64,000 nt of DNA from Azadirachta indica (lineage: Eukaryota; Streptophyta; Magnoliopsida; Sapindales; Meliaceae). The translations under genes were made by a program, and so were the position numbers. The notes under the pieces are model-generated. The model was not told the DNA's origin. It saw nothing but the letters and a program-made list of their open reading frames with translations, and did not search any database. How positions within the stretch are numbered: position 1 is the first letter of the stretch; each line of letters begins with the position of its first letter. The stretch lies in assembly GCA_022749755.1 (NCBI GenBank), contig CM040442.1:12560457-12624456 (forward strand). Reading direction: 5' to 3'. Positions 11,061 through 23,990 of the stretch are shown here, in pieces.

Positions 11061-12299
11061 TTTTCATTTTATAAAATTTTCATCATTTAAATTTTCATTT
11101 GCAAGTGAAGCGATAATGGAATTTTTTGTAAACATAATTGCGAAAATAAATAAATAAAGCATTTAGTATACTTATCTTAATATCAAAACATTTTTCAGAA
11201 TAGTAAACATGATGCATGATACATATGACAAACACATAATTAAATTACTAAACCATAATATTTCAATTTTACAATTAATGTGCCGACATAAAGTAGATCA
11301 CGCTAATATAATTGAATTGAAACTATCTCAATTAATGAATGAAATTCAAAATATCTCATATTTTCATTCATTTATTAATTACCATTATTTTTTTAGTCAA
11401 GATACAATTAACAATTTAATTTGTATCTTTATAAGTGTAACCCATTATTTTGGATTATAACAACTTAACTCAAAAATGCTACCGTAGAACAGGTAAATTC
11501 TGAAATATATTATTTGAGTCCTATTATTAGAAAGCCAACATTGATATTAATATAGATAGATAGCCTTTGTATAGAGGATGAAATCTAAGCGTCGGGAGGC
11601 ACTTTCTTTATCTTACAGTATTATACTAATAATGGAGACTATGGGGTATATTGCCATATATCTCTCTCCTACTCATTATTTTAAAAACTAAGTGTTTTCT
11701 AATAAATTATTATTTTTATATCAATAATTACTAGATTTATAGAATCAAATCTTATTTGGTTAATTATTTAGGATAATAGAGTCAAATCTAATTGGGTCTA
11801 GGTTTATAATTTATTCTAATCTAACTGGGTTCAACAAATTAGAATAACTTAGTTCTATTAATATGAGTCTAAATAATTACTATATATTTAATAAAATCAC
11901 ATTTTATTAAAATTAAAATAATGTAGCTTACCTAAAAATTAATAATTAACTTAGATAAGCCGAAATTAAATGAATGAGGTAATTACCAAATTTAATTATA
12001 AAACCTTATTACCCATTATTTAATTTATATTCTATTTAATTAAACTAATTAATTATAATAATATTCATATTTAACTCTTAAATAGAAATGACATGTATGC
12101 ATGACATTCAAAGATGACAATGAGTGAGTATTATGAATGACATGTTAATATGTACGGTCATGTTATCATATTACATATCTCATAACCAAAATAATTAACA
12201 ATTAATTAACTTTGGCTAAATCCCCTAGAATGTATAATTACAAACTCAAATAATTAATTAAAATTACAAAGATATATAGGCTCGTAGGCTACATAAAAG

Positions 12300-14150
12300 A
12301 ATAGTCTTTCGAAGTCTGATTGCAACAATGCTAACCATAAGGGCACGAGTCATATCAAATAGTAAAATGATAAGTAAGAGTATCGTCCCGCAAAGATTAA
12401 AATTTGAAATCACTACTAAGTATTATAGCTTTAAAGGTCCAATTTTATCCAAACAATTAAAATTGATTAAATGTTATAGCAAAGAAAACTAAAAAATCTA
12501 TTATTAACTAATGAGAAATAGAAATAGAATTAAAGAGTTAGTAAAAGAACGAAGTATGTAAAAATAAACTACCTAGGGTCTTGATTTCACTTATTTATCA
12601 CTATGTTCCTCTTAATTGGCTATTATTAACGTGCTTTGCTTTAATTCATTAATCACAAGATTAAGACCGACCTTAAGACCTCTTTCGATCATAAATCAAA
12701 GTCTTACATACAACTACTCAGTTTATATCCTTAGCTTACTTAATTAATTATATATTCATTAAACATTGCTTGTTGTTTAATGCTTAAAACTTAATTTGCG
12801 TCCCCATTTCTTAAAATCCTAGATGTTAGTTAAATTATCTAGGTGTTGATTATCTCCCGGTCTCACAACTACCTAAATTGTATTTGCTTAGTCCAATAAA
12901 CGAATCAATCTTTCCTAAGAATTAATTCATCCATCTTTAGTTTATGTGAACAAATAAGCTCGTTTGAACTTCTTAAGAATTCCATAGGCTTGATTTTCAT
13001 GTCACTCTCCACTAATGTAGTTGGATACAACATCAAGGATCTTTAGGGCTTAGTTAGGCTTGTAATGATAGGTTATGATTAGGGTAAGAAAATGGATAGT
13101 TAAGTGAGGTTTAAACATCCTAAACACATTAACCATCTGAGAACTTTACCTTTAATCTTTTTTATTCTTTCTATAATCATCAATTATTCAAAACTTTCTT
13201 TGGTTACCATATATTTGTACATCAAAGGCTTTTTTTTCTCTTTTTTCTCTTTTTTTCCTTTTGCAAGTTCAGCCTCATTCTACCTTTTTACGCGAACTCT
13301 CCATGTTTACCAGGCATGAGGTCTTGTTACTTAGTAAAGTTTGGCTTGAATGTTTATTTCTCTCTCCTCGCTTTACATTTTTATGCGAGTTCTCTATACT
13401 TACCTAGGCATGAGAACCAGTTACTCAATAAGAGCTTGGCTTGAGTTTTCATACTCTACCTATCCTTCCTTATATAGATAAACATTAGAATGATCAATGA
13501 CTTTAAGGTGTTTTAAAAAAAGATTATTAAACTTTATTCTAAGGATGAGTTGATAAAAGGGAGACAACACAAGAAAGGTGTATTCAAGCTCAATGGGGGT
13601 AGACTAAGAATTAAATAATTCTAGGTTAGCTTGAAAGACCCAAACGAATCAAAGATGGCCTAAATCATTTCTCTAATGAAGTATCACTTAGAATTTTGCC
13701 GCAAGCGACAATAAAACAAGTTCTAGAATTCGATGAAGTCTTACAAGTTTATTTAATTCGCATAAACCTTCTCTAAGTTTCCAAACAATTATGTAATTAT
13801 GGCATTAACGATCAAAATTTTAGGAATGATCAAGTAGAATAAATTTGGCAACAAGTTAAGCACATAAATTAGGCCAACATTTATCATTTTCAAAAATTTA
13901 AACACTCAATTAAAATCATATCATTGGCCTTTCATTTAGATTGACTAAGGCATGCTCAAAAGACAAGTAAAAACAACTCACATGCAAGAACAAAAAGTAC
14001 GAAAACATAAATTTGAAATGATGTTTTGTGTGTGTGGTGGCTTAAACAAATGTTTTGATCAACAAGATATCACAAAATATATCCACAAACAATTCACAAT
14101 CATTCCAAAAAATAAGCATCCTCCCCCAAACTTAAATTAAACATTGTCCT
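12300..14150 (-). mobile_element. Tat/Athila-like LTR with purine tract (minus strand)
   Basis: At 14112-14150 the reverse complement gives 'aacattgaggacaatgttta', 'agtttgggggagg', the same motif as at 265-304. The ~1.8 kb downstream of it on the minus strand has no ORF. It contains the degenerate 'aggtaagtatagagaactcg' repeat (13270-13440) and ends near 12340-12400 with a 'gcgggacgatactcttactt' motif. The latter also occurs at 18870-18905. I read it as the 3' LTR of a non-coding or gag-less Ty3 element. Confidence 0.5.
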
Positions 14151-16020
14151 CAATGTTTGATTACAAATAAAAACCAAAGGAAAGAAACCATATATAAGAG
14201 GGAGATGTGAGATCTCACCTTTTATTCCTCTTTGTCATCATTAGGCAACCAAAATGCGTCGACGATTGTGAGGAACTACTCTTTTTTGGTGCCATGAATA
14301 TTACTTAAGCTTTCTCTCTAATGATTCGTCGACCACTTGGTATGCTCACTTTGTACTACACCTCCTCTTTCACCAAATCACTCCTAGAACACTTTTTTGC
14401 ACCTCCCAAATACTTTTTAAGTGATTCCTAATGTGAAAGCTGAAAAAATCTTCAAAAGTTCTCACTCAAGCATTTTATCAAAGTCTTAGGGTGCAATGTT
14501 CACTACCCGCCCAAATTTCAAATTCAAAGCTTCCTCTCACACTTCAATCATCTCAAAATCAATCCCACTCACTTATATTATACTCCAAATCTCCAATACT
14601 TCCCACAAAGCTCTTTAACAATATCACAACATATCATCTTTTCAAATTTTTCCAAGTCACCGACTTCCACAATTGATACAACTCAAATCCCAAGTCAATA
14701 ACAATGAAAAATTTGTAAAGCACTAAAGAACATACTCGAATTTGGATGTGGAAGACTACATTTAAAGGTTGAAAAATTGTTTCCGAGAAAATTCCAAGTA
14801 AAGAATTTGCATTAAAGGGAAAAACTTGGAAATTAAGGGTTGTATTGGATGCTTGATTATGTATTGTAATTTGATACAATGTGATAAGGATGGTTTTGTG
14901 GCTTGAAATTGAAGTGTTTGAAGAAGATGGTTGGGTATCTGTTTGTGGGGACACATTGGAGGCTTGATGGGTGGTGTTGGTGCGTCACCCTCTAAATGGT
15001 CTTCTTTTCTGCAAGCATGGTGTAGTCATGCTAAGCCATCAACCCATAATCTACAGATTTGATTTTCTTGCACTTTGGTCCTTAAACTTTACATGTTAGT
15101 CCTCATTTCCTTTCTGACTTTTTCAACATTTCTTTCTCGAGCCAACTTAATCTTGAATGACCGTTTGCTATCTTGTATATGCAAGGCATTTAACTTCATC
15201 AAATATTAATAAAATGTGAGAATTTACAAAACAATTCAAGTCTTGAAACGACTAATAAGTGCGTATTTCATAGACTTATCAAAGGCACAATAGGCCCATC
15301 TTGATACATCTTCATAAAATAATTGTTTGTATGTACTCAAAAACTTTTCTTGAGCTTAATATTTGATTATAACAAGGCAGTCCAACTTTTGAACACTTTT
15401 TTTTTATTTTGAGAATTGCCCAAAAATTCCAAAAAAAACATATTTCAAAATAAGACTTCCTAGAAGACTTAAAAACAAAAAAATTTATTAAAATTTAAAT
15501 TCTGTCACAAGGGTCTTTATGAAATAAGATCAAAAAAGACTTGACTGATAATTGCCATAAATAACTTTAACCGTAATATTGCAACATGCCTTTCTACACA
15601 TCCATGGGCTTTTTTGCATATGGCCAGGTTGCTGACTTTCAGTTCCCTAGCCTTGCAAACTGGTTTGCAATATGTGAAAGTGAGTACTTTACCCAATGTA
15701 CTACTCTCTTCTCTTGTTGTGATGTCGAATATCAAGATTCTCATATAATTTCATAAATTAAAATTAAAAAATATTACTTTCAGCCTATACATTTTTATGG
15801 GTTTACAAAATTTTTAATCTAATTAAAACAAAATATTAATTAAACCTAAATCCTCGAGAACCATACAATTAACGACTAAAGGATCCATACATAAAATTTA
15901 TTGCAGGATAAAGTATACCATTCATAAAATCAAATAAATAAAATAAAATCTTACAATAGCCGCTCATGCATACATTATAACTAAACTATATACTCATATA
16001 ACCTGAGATCTAAAATCAAT
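14151..16020 (-). other. Probable internal remnant of Tat-like element; no intact gene
   Basis: Minus-strand ORFs of 106 codons (14634-14954) and 75 codons (15517-15744) show no domain that I recognise. Position upstream of the purine tract suggests they come from the element's internal region, but nothing in their sequence proves it. Confidence 0.3.
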
Positions 16021-17765
16021 TGTTGGAAAAATTTATCGAATAAACAACGAAGAATAAGCCAAGAGAGTTACAAAATTTATATGAGCGTACGGCTTTAATA
16101 TAAAATAAAGGAAGGAAAGTAAATATATTTTGATGCTTTTTAATTAATTTTGTTTTCCTTCACCAATTATTTTCAAACCGATCCTCCAATAGTTGCAATA
16201 AAGAGAAGGGTGAGCTTCTTTCGTAATACAATGGTGTTTAAAAAAAAACTAATTTTTTTTTTCTGTAGTATATCTTGAGAGAAAACTCTTTTTTCTCTAG
16301 AGTTTCCACACTTTATGTTTCTTTTATGTCATATTTATTTTATTGAAATAGAATTAAATCAATTAATTAATTAAATGTGTGAGACAACATAATATTTTAA
16401 TTAAAATAAAACTAATTAATTAGTAAAATTTTTAATTAATTAAATTTATAAAACAACTTCTAATAGAAGTGAAATGTTAATTAATTCAAAATTAATATTT
16501 AAAAGAAACAATAAAGCGGATAAAATATCTGTTAAGAATTTACAAATTTAATTTCTAAAATTAAATTATTTGTATATTAATGCAAGATATTTTCCTTAAA
16601 ATATCTTACTAATCAATTAATTCTTAATTAATTAATTAAATCCAAATTAAAATACGTATTGCAAAAAATTATTTTCTAGACATATAAATATGTAGTATAA
16701 TAATTTTATCCATTATATTATTTGCTACACTGATTTAAGTTGTGGTATTAAGAACTTATGGACCTACAATTTCAAACTCCAATAAATTGAGATAATTAAT
16801 TAAACCTTTTAGTAAATGAATACAATTTATTAATTCCAGTATTATTCCACTAAAAATCTAGAATTAGACTTTTGAAATTATAAATATATCTTACTCAAAA
16901 AAACATTGAGTAGTTCATTGATATAATCAATACATGCAGTTTAACGCTGCATAAACAGTATATAATTAGAGGTACGTCAATTTTCCATTTCACCCTTCTA
17001 ATTACATTAAATATCTAAAATTGTTAATTTATAAATTAAGCATTGAAATTGTTCAATTCTATAATTAACACTCAAGGAAACTATCTTTCTTATTCCTATA
17101 GAAAGAAATAGATTTTATATATGTTTGTCATATTCATAACTATTTATCCCAATAGATCTTCAAGAAACAAGTGTTAAGCTTATTTTTAGAACAAAACTTA
17201 ACAAGCAACTCAAAAGATTCAATAATATAAATAGGAGTTTATGACTACTTATGATTAAGACTGATTTGCATAAGATCACTTATTGATGTTGTCTGAATTC
17301 TCAATTAGCAATGGAATTTATACGAGAATTCAAACTATATTTACTCCAATCTTATATAATCATATTATATAAAGTACCTCTACTATAATATCACTGCCTT
17401 GATACTTCAGATGAAACTATCACATTTTTAATATTCAAGGACCGCACTAATAATATCTAATTAAAGAAACCAACTTTAATTAATTTATTATGGATTATTT
17501 AGTTTATTATCCATAATCTTAATCTTCTTGTATATATAACACTTATATATACTAAGAATATGGTAACATAAATAAAATAGAATTTTTTTCTGATATTAAT
17601 TAACATTAAATATGAACATAATTAAGTATAAAGAAATACCAATTTTATTTATTTCAAAAAGTGTACAAATCACACGCTTTTAGGGCATTATCCCTAATCT
17701 CCCACTTGCCCTACAGCAGGTGAGACTTATCTCTCAATCCCATTCCCTATAAGTGACCCTTAAAC
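16021..17765 (-). mobile_element. Copia 3' LTR with a stub of internal sequence (minus strand)
   Basis: The minus-strand purine tract 'aagtgggaga' at 17696-17706 is followed by a long AT-rich LTR starting 'ttagggataatgccc'. It ends near 16021 with 'tttttccaaca' (TGTTGG on the plus strand). A TATA-like 'ctatttatattattg' lies near 17222-17240. Only about 60 bp of internal sequence (17707-17765) survives, matching 7787-7845 of the other copia copy. The outer flank lacks a primer-binding site, as expected for a 3' LTR. Confidence 0.6.
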
Positions 17766-18834
17766 GTTGGAGCAAGAATCTTACACTCAAGTCAAGCAAC
17801 ACCTCAAATATTGGCACCTCGTCTTCGTGAGGCTGGTTGGCCTACTTGGCAAACGCTTGGTAACGGAGGTCAAGACATCATACCTACTTCTTAATTCTCT
17901 CAAAGTTGACTTCTTAATTGAAGATCTTATCTAATCAAGTTCATATGAGCTATCGCAAGTATATTAGATAGGCACTTTAAACCAAATAAGCACAGAGTCC
18001 TTGATATCCAATGATTTAATTTCCTCTAATCTACTAACAGACTTTACACTAGAATCCATTTTGACCAAAGTTTTAGAAGGGTTATCATTAAGAGTATGCT
18101 CAAAGCTGTTGCTCAAATAAATAATTTCCCAATTTCATTTTTCTCTTTCTAAATGTTTCTCTTCGAATACATTTAGTGCATCTTTTTAAGTTTCTTTGTC
18201 TAGACAACCCTAAATCCTCAAAGTAAATGATGATGAACAACCATTATATAACAAACTCATAAAACAACAAGGATTGTCTCCAACAGCAATAACTAAACCA
18301 AACTCATGTAAAATTATTTTTGCCAACCAACAAAATACCTAGAAGCACACATCATAATTCTTGAACAATCTAGAATCGAAAACTTAGAAAAAGAAAAGAC
18401 AATACTTTCTCAAGAAATGGGTGGAAAAAAAGTGAAGAGATTGGCAATTGGAATATTCATTTCCATTTTCCAAATCATATTCTCAGAAAGGATAAAAAGT
18501 TCTTCCCCACTGCTAAAAGAGAAAAAGGGAAATTTGAAATTCAAAAAGGGATAATGAAAACAATAAACAAATGAAAATATGTATGACTCAAAATTTTCCT
18601 AGGGCAAGTGAAGTTTTAATGACCACTAGGTTGTTAACCATTTTGGAAGGCAAAACAAATCGGTGGATCAGTATGTGCGCTAATTGAAAAAGTATTTTAG
18701 AATGTTTCAAGCAGTAATTGCCTAACATTGAATTGCTGACCTTTCCTCCAATCGACCTTTCAATAAACCAAAGCCCAATGCTTTCTTGCAAAGATAGCCT
18801 TGAAAGGCAAGAAATTGATTGCGATAACAATAAT
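17766..18834. other. Stretch with no recognised gene
   Basis: Moderately AT-rich. An 80-codon minus ORF (18588-18830) has no known motif. No repeat partner was seen elsewhere in the window. Confidence 0.4.
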
Positions 18835-20515
18835 GTGCTTGTTTGTGATCGTAGGCGTACGGGTCATAACAAGTAATAAATGATAAGTAAAAGTATTATC
18901 CCACGAGGATGGAATTTTTGAATTAAAACTAAGAACTATAGTTCTGCTAACTTAATTTTATCTAGGCAACCTGATTTCATGAAAGAAATTGAAATATATT
19001 TAAGTGACAAACTAAATTAAAAGAATGAATGAAAATTTCTATGATAATAGTTTTAGGGTTTTAGCTTCATTCAATTCTCCCTGCATTTCTCCTAATTGGT
19101 AATTGTTAACGCGTTTTGATTCAATTCTCTAATCACCATATAATAGCCAAGCTAACTAGAGATATTGTTTGCGTTAGGCATAGAGACTATCATGATTTTA
19201 TTTTTGGGCTTTTCAATTAAAATGCATTATTAAGGGTTAGAGCCTCTTTACTTGTATACCCAATATCTCTGCTATATTTTGCCAATATAGGATTTGCCAA
19301 GGGTGTCATATATAACCTTTCTTAGAAACTCAGTGTCCTCGCAAAGGTTTACCCTACCATCCCTCAAAAGGATAGATGAAGTGGCTTTGATACTAATTAT
19401 AACAACTCAGCCTACCAAAGATATTATTTGCTTTCAACACACAGCCCATCACGGTTTTGTTTTTAGGCTTTTCAACCCAAAAAAATCTACTAAGGGTTGG
19501 AACCTACTTATTTATATATATATAATAATGGATCTCTCATGTGCTTTGCTAATGTGGGATTTGTTTAGGGTGTCATCTACATCCTCCCTTAGGGACTTAG
19601 TGTGTAAACTTTGCCTCATCATTGATTAGAAGAACACATGGAGTGGCAGACTTTTCAATCCAAAACATGTTTACTAAGGGTTGGAGCCTACTTTCTTATA
19701 TGCCCAACATCTCTCCTTTGCTTTGTCAATGTGGAATTTGCTTAGAGTGAGACACACAGGTCCTAAACTGATCTCGTTCCTTCTCCCAAATGTCAAACGT
19801 GATCCTATGCCTAATCTTCTTAAGTCGATATCCTTATTTGTCTCGTTCAATTAAACACGTATTAAATTCGATCTATTATTAACTATTCAAAATTCAACTA
19901 CCTCAAGGTATATATCTTATATTTTTAAAATTTAATATGATTATCTAGATCTTTAGGTCCTCTCGAACTCTTAGAAATCTAAATTGTGCTTTAGCTATTC
20001 TGGTGAATAAATTAAAGTCTCTCGTATATTAACCATTCACACAAATCAATTAACTCATCCAAACAACAAATTGAAAGCACTATGAACAAGGATAAACACA
20101 AGTGAATGAACATAAACATTACCAATATTGAAATTTATTAAAACAAAGTTCAAGTAAGCTACATTAAGTTTCTAAAGTATAAAAATAAACCTATCATAGA
20201 AAAATCCATAACAATCATCAACAAAAAATTCATAAACGTAAATATAGTCTAAAAATAATATTACAAAATATAGACTTCAAGAGATAAAAAATAGGAAGAG
20301 AGAAAACTCGAATTGAGAGATATTCCAAGACTTTGATTCTTCAAGAATCCGCCAGAAAATTTCAAGAAATTGTTAAACTCCAAGTGATAAGTATCTAAAA
20401 ATATATTGTTTACATATATTTTACAGGACATTATTGCATTGTCATTTAATTTAAAGTCCTTATTTGTGCATAAATATTTTTTTACCACAACTTTAATTTG
20501 CATATTTTCATGATC
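18835..20515 (-). mobile_element. Tat-like LTR copy 3, interrupted by TRIM array
   Basis: The left end (18850-18910: 'cgggtcataacaagtaata', 'aagtattatcccacgagga') and 19075-19140 ('tcctaattggtaattgttaa') match 12340-12405 and 12600-12660. It is thus a further copy of the 12300-14150 LTR in the same orientation. The sequence homologous to 12660-12700 is split by the TRIM array at 19150-19757 and resumes after it. Confidence 0.5.
19150..19757 (-). mobile_element. Tandem TRIM array: LTR-internal-LTR-internal-partial LTR
   Basis: Three copies of a short LTR are visible on the minus strand. Copy boundaries are about 19150-19307, 19399-19575 and 19640-19757. Each begins TGACACCC (or a decayed form) and includes the 'actaagggttgga' and 'ctttgctaatgtgggattt' phrases. 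Between the first two lies a ~90-bp internal segment with a minus-strand primer site 'tagtatcaaagc' (19384-19395), close to the tRNA-Met type TGGTATCAAAGC. A second internal segment (19576-19640) separates copies two and three. Small size, no coding sequence and a tRNA-Met site fit terminal-repeat retrotransposons in miniature. Confidence 0.7.
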
Positions 20516-21329
20516 TAAAACTCAATTACATGCAAATGTGTATAGTTGTGTAAGTTGGCATGAGTATAATACTTACGTTAAAATACTAATGTAGTGTACC
20601 TTTTTGTTTTTTTGGGTATAGATGCAAGGAAGAACGAGTTGCAATTAACAAAGATAAAAATGATCCACCTACATATTTCTTATTTAACCACTAATTAGTG
20701 TAATGATCATATCGTTGTGTAGCCATCTCCAAATGCAATAAATTTTTGTTGCAAATGAAAGATACTAAATTATACACAACTGATAGTGAAAGGTAATTGC
20801 CAAATTTGGAATGATTCATCATCGAAAGTTTCAAACAATACACTAAAGCATGGTTTTACCTTTTGCATCTTGGAACTGTGAACATCCTTTTATATTTTAG
20901 GCATAACTTTCTCCATTTAGTGCACATTAAGCTAATTCTTGAAGCATCCAAACCATGAGAGAGGCAACTACTTCGTTGTTATACATATGTTGAAATTGTG
21001 CATCTAAATAATCTAAAATAATCATCATTCTGACAGTAGCTATTAACATTTCAATTTAAACATGCGTTATTATTTTAACTATATCTTCCATTAAATAGGT
21101 TCAAATGTTATGATTCAAGAAGTATTTGAAAAAGTATTCATGGGGTCATAATTTTGAAGAAGAAATATTTCTGATTTCAGAGTGGAAGATAGTGAAAAGT
21201 GCACCCATAAATGGCAAACAATGTTATTATGAAACCTGTAACTTGCATGTATTGACATAATTAAATTCTCTTTCATCATGCCACTGAGAAACCTGATAAT
21301 AAAACAGATGAAGAATGATTTTTAATGCA
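20516..21329. other. Stretch with no gene seen
   Basis: No long ORF. The sequence from 20690 to 21170 reads like non-coding LTR-element DNA, but I found no partner copy in the window. No 5' LTR for the copia element to its right could be identified. Confidence 0.35.
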
Positions 21330-21333
21330 TCGA

Positions 21334-22012
21334 CAGGTTTGTGGATACATTAGGCAGTGGGTTGATGATAATGTGTTGAACCATATAAATGGGGAGAAAA
21401 ATGCTCAGACACTTTGGAACAAATTGGAACAGTTGTATGCCAGGAAAATAGGAAATAACAAATTGTTTTTGATAAAGTAGATGATGGCTTTAAGATATAG
21501 AGATGGAACTTTGGTGACTGATCACTTAAATATATTCCAGGGAATTATTAATCAGCTTGCTGCTATGCGAATCACTTTTGAGGATGAAATTTAAGGTTTA
21601 TGGCTTCTTGGTACCTACCAGACTTATGGGAGACATTCAGGGTGTCATTATCTAATTCTGCACCAGATGGTATTATCTCTATAGAGTTTACTAAAAATAG
21701 TATCTTAAATGAAGAGATGAGAAGGAAAACACAGGGTTGCTTTTCACAATTGAAAGTTTTAGTTTCAGATTCTAGGGGGAGAAGCAAGAGTCGGGATTCC
21801 AGTAACAAAGAGCATAGCAGAAGCAAGTCAAGAAAGAGGTATAAAAATCTTGAGTGTCACTATTGTGGTAAGAAAGGACATGTCAAGAAATATTGCTGCA
21901 AATGGAAAAGAGAGAATAAGGAGAGCAAGCAGAAAGAAAAGAGGACCGACTATAATAGTGATGATGATAGAGTTAATGTTACTCCTAAAGATATTTTGAC
22001 TATTTAAGAATA
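21334..22012 (+). pseudogene. Copia gag with intact zinc knuckle motif, frame broken
   Basis: The first part ('TLWNKLEQLYARKIGNNK', about 21410-21470) is a UBN2-type gag. Two in-frame stops and frame changes occur near 21478 and 21593. The open piece 21600-22007 contains a basic SR-like stretch and a C-X2-C-X4-H-X4-C knuckle at 21855-21896 (C-HY-C-GKKG-H-VKKY-C), all four metal ligands present. Gag would package element RNA. It ends at TAA 22005-22007, just before the protease frame. Confidence 0.85.
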
Positions 22013-22660
22013 TGATGCAATCAACCTTGCTCATAGTGAGACTAGTTGGGTGATAGATAGTGGTGCCTCTGTTTATATTACAGCTAGAAGGGATTTTTTC
22101 TCCTCTTATACAGCTGTTGATTTTGGAGATGTCAGGATAGTTAATGAAGGAATGACACGATGTGCAGGTGTTGGAGATGTTTGCTTGAAGACTGCTAATG
22201 GTTCTATGTTAGTTCTTAGGCATGTCAAGTATATTCCAGATATTCAGCTTAATCTTCTTTCTGTTGGTAAGCTTTGTGATGCTGGCTATGACAACAAGTT
22301 TTCAGGAGACAATTGGAAGCTCACAAAAGGTGCTATGGCTAGTGGTAAGAAGTATTCCTCTTTATACCTTACTCAAGCTAAAATTGCTAAGATGTTGTGC
22401 ACGTAATTGAGTCAGAAGATAGAATTGAGTTATGGCATAAGCGGTTATATCATATGAGTGAGAAGGGGATAGCTGAACTAGCTAAGAAGAATATGTTACT
22501 TGGGGTGAAGAAAGTACACTTGAAGAAGTTTATACATTGTTTAAAAGGAAAATAGCACAGAGTTTCCTTCAAGAGCTATTTACCAACCCGAAGACCTGAG
22601 GTACTTGATTTAATGCATTCTGATGTTTGTGGTCCTATGAAACCATGTCACTTGATGGTG
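22013..22660 (+). pseudogene. Copia protease and GAG-pre-integrase, truncated
   Basis: The open piece 22050-22406 begins at 'IDSGASVYITARRDFF'. Here the catalytic motif D-S-G-A is still intact, and upstream in frame is 'TSWV'. It continues 'VKYIPDIQLNLLSVGKL', the normal end of a copia protease. A frameshift near 22400 leads to 'ELWHKRLYHMSEKGI' (H of the integrase zinc site) and 'VLDLMHSDVCGPMK' (first Asp of the integrase core), and then the deletion junction. Of the copia proteases and gypsy proteases in this window, only this one keeps its active-site Asp. Confidence 0.85.
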
Positions 22661-22759
22661 CTGATATGTTGACAAAGTTATTATCGAGGGACAAACTTAA
22701 GACTTGTCGTTTGATCGCCGAAATAACGAATTTCTCCAAATAGTCATGAGGGGGAGCTT

Positions 22760-23560
22760 TGTTGGGTTGGGCTTCACTCCTATTTAGAGAAGGCACAATT
22801 TTGAAGTCTACATGGTTAGAGATTTTAGGTATTTTTTGTGGTTATATAAGGTGTGTGTGTGAGAAGAGTAGTGTAAGCCGTAAGACAGAAAGACGACACT
22901 TTTTCAGAAAATTTTAGTCCTGCGCAATTTTCATCAAGCTGACAATTGGGTGGCGATTTGAACTCCGTTTTGGCTCAAATTTTACATGGAGATTCTACAC
23001 ACATAGTTCTTGATTTTGGACAGTGTGATTGACCATTAGAGCTCTCTAGTACATTCAAAATTTATGTTCACAGTAGCTCTGATTTTCAGAATTTTTCTGC
23101 AGTCTTATTTTGACTCTTTCACTTTGGTGTTCATCTATTGGTGTATTTGGTGAGGGTCTAGCACATCCAGAATTTACGTTCACAACAGCTCTAATTTTCA
23201 AAATTTTTTTGCAGTCTTATTTTGTCTTTTTCACTTTAGTGTTCATCTATTGGTGTATTTGATGAGAGAGTTTTCTTTGACTCTCACTTTATGATTGAGT
23301 TCTTATTTATTTCTAAGACTATAATCTTGTAAGAAAACTTTGGTACTTATTTGGTGATAGTGAAAATTTTTCGACCGTGATTTTTTACTCTCACTCTTAT
23401 TGAGGGGGAGATTTTTTCACGTAAATTTGGCATCTCTTGTATTTATTAACTTGATTTTTTTTGCTGTTTTTATTATTTTAATCTACTTGATTACTTCATC
23501 TTGATTCAAGTAATTGGGAAGAATTAAATTTGTACTAGTTTCTCTTGTTTCTTCCTAACA
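22760..23560 (+). mobile_element. Copia 3' LTR with internal tandem duplication
   Basis: It starts TGTTGGG and ends CCTAACA, imperfect inverted ends. A TATA-like 'ttatataagg' lies at about 22843-22852. Inside, about 23040-23275, a ~120-bp unit is duplicated in tandem (both units carry 'gcagtcttattttg' and 'tgttcatctattggtgtatt'). Confidence 0.8.
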
Positions 23561-23621
23561 ATGTGATAGTTTGGCATTATAGGTAAATATAAGTATTGTT
23601 CTTTATGTTTTATTTTCAATT

Positions 23622-23990
23622 ACATGGTGTAAATGTGGATGGACTTGATTTGATGATTATTTATTTATGATTACTTTCATGAAATTGTTAGGAATTGTTA
23701 CATACGATTAGATGTACATAGTTGTGTGAATTTGGTAATTGAATATAGTTTTTATTTGCTTTAATGGAGATGATTTCAAATTTTGGGGTTGTGGCTGAAG
23801 TTAACATGGTGTGTTCACGGATGGACTTAACTTGATATTTATTTATTGCATGATTGCTTTCATGGAATTGTTACATATACTTGAATGTAGTTGTGTTAGT
23901 TTGAAAGTTGTAATTGCAGATTGAATGTAGTTTTTAGTTACTTTAATGGAGATGATTTCATATTTTAGAATTACGGCTGAAATTAACATG
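23622..23990. repeat. Tandem duplication, period ~180 bp
   Basis: Unit 1 starts at about 23622 and unit 2 at about 23804. Both contain 'catggtgt', 'ggatggactt', 'aattgttacata' and 'tttaatggagatgatttca'. It is non-coding and lies just outside the copia LTR. Confidence 0.75.

Larger units (their letters stand above)
7515..12290 (-). mobile_element. Decayed Ty1/copia retrotransposon (minus strand)
   Basis: On the minus strand the order is gag, protease, integrase, RT, the normal copia order, with every domain interrupted by stops. Its 3' end (7515-7845) matches 17440-17765: same 'gaacataattaagtat' and 'ggcattatccctaat' phrases and the same purine tract next to the LTR. The 3' LTR is cut at about 7515. 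The region 11060-12290 is AT-rich and holds the probable leader and 5' LTR, but I could not fix its borders. Confidence 0.75.
21330..23560 (+). mobile_element. Internally deleted Ty1/copia retrotransposon (plus strand)
   Basis: Gag, zinc knuckle, protease and GAG-pre-integrase are followed directly, at about 22645-22662, by the last codons of the polyprotein ('GADMLTKLLSRDKLK'). Next come a purine tract (gagggggagc, 22747-22757) and an 801-bp 3' LTR. Integrase catalytic core, RT and RNase H are missing. The 5' LTR is also missing. Confidence 0.85.
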
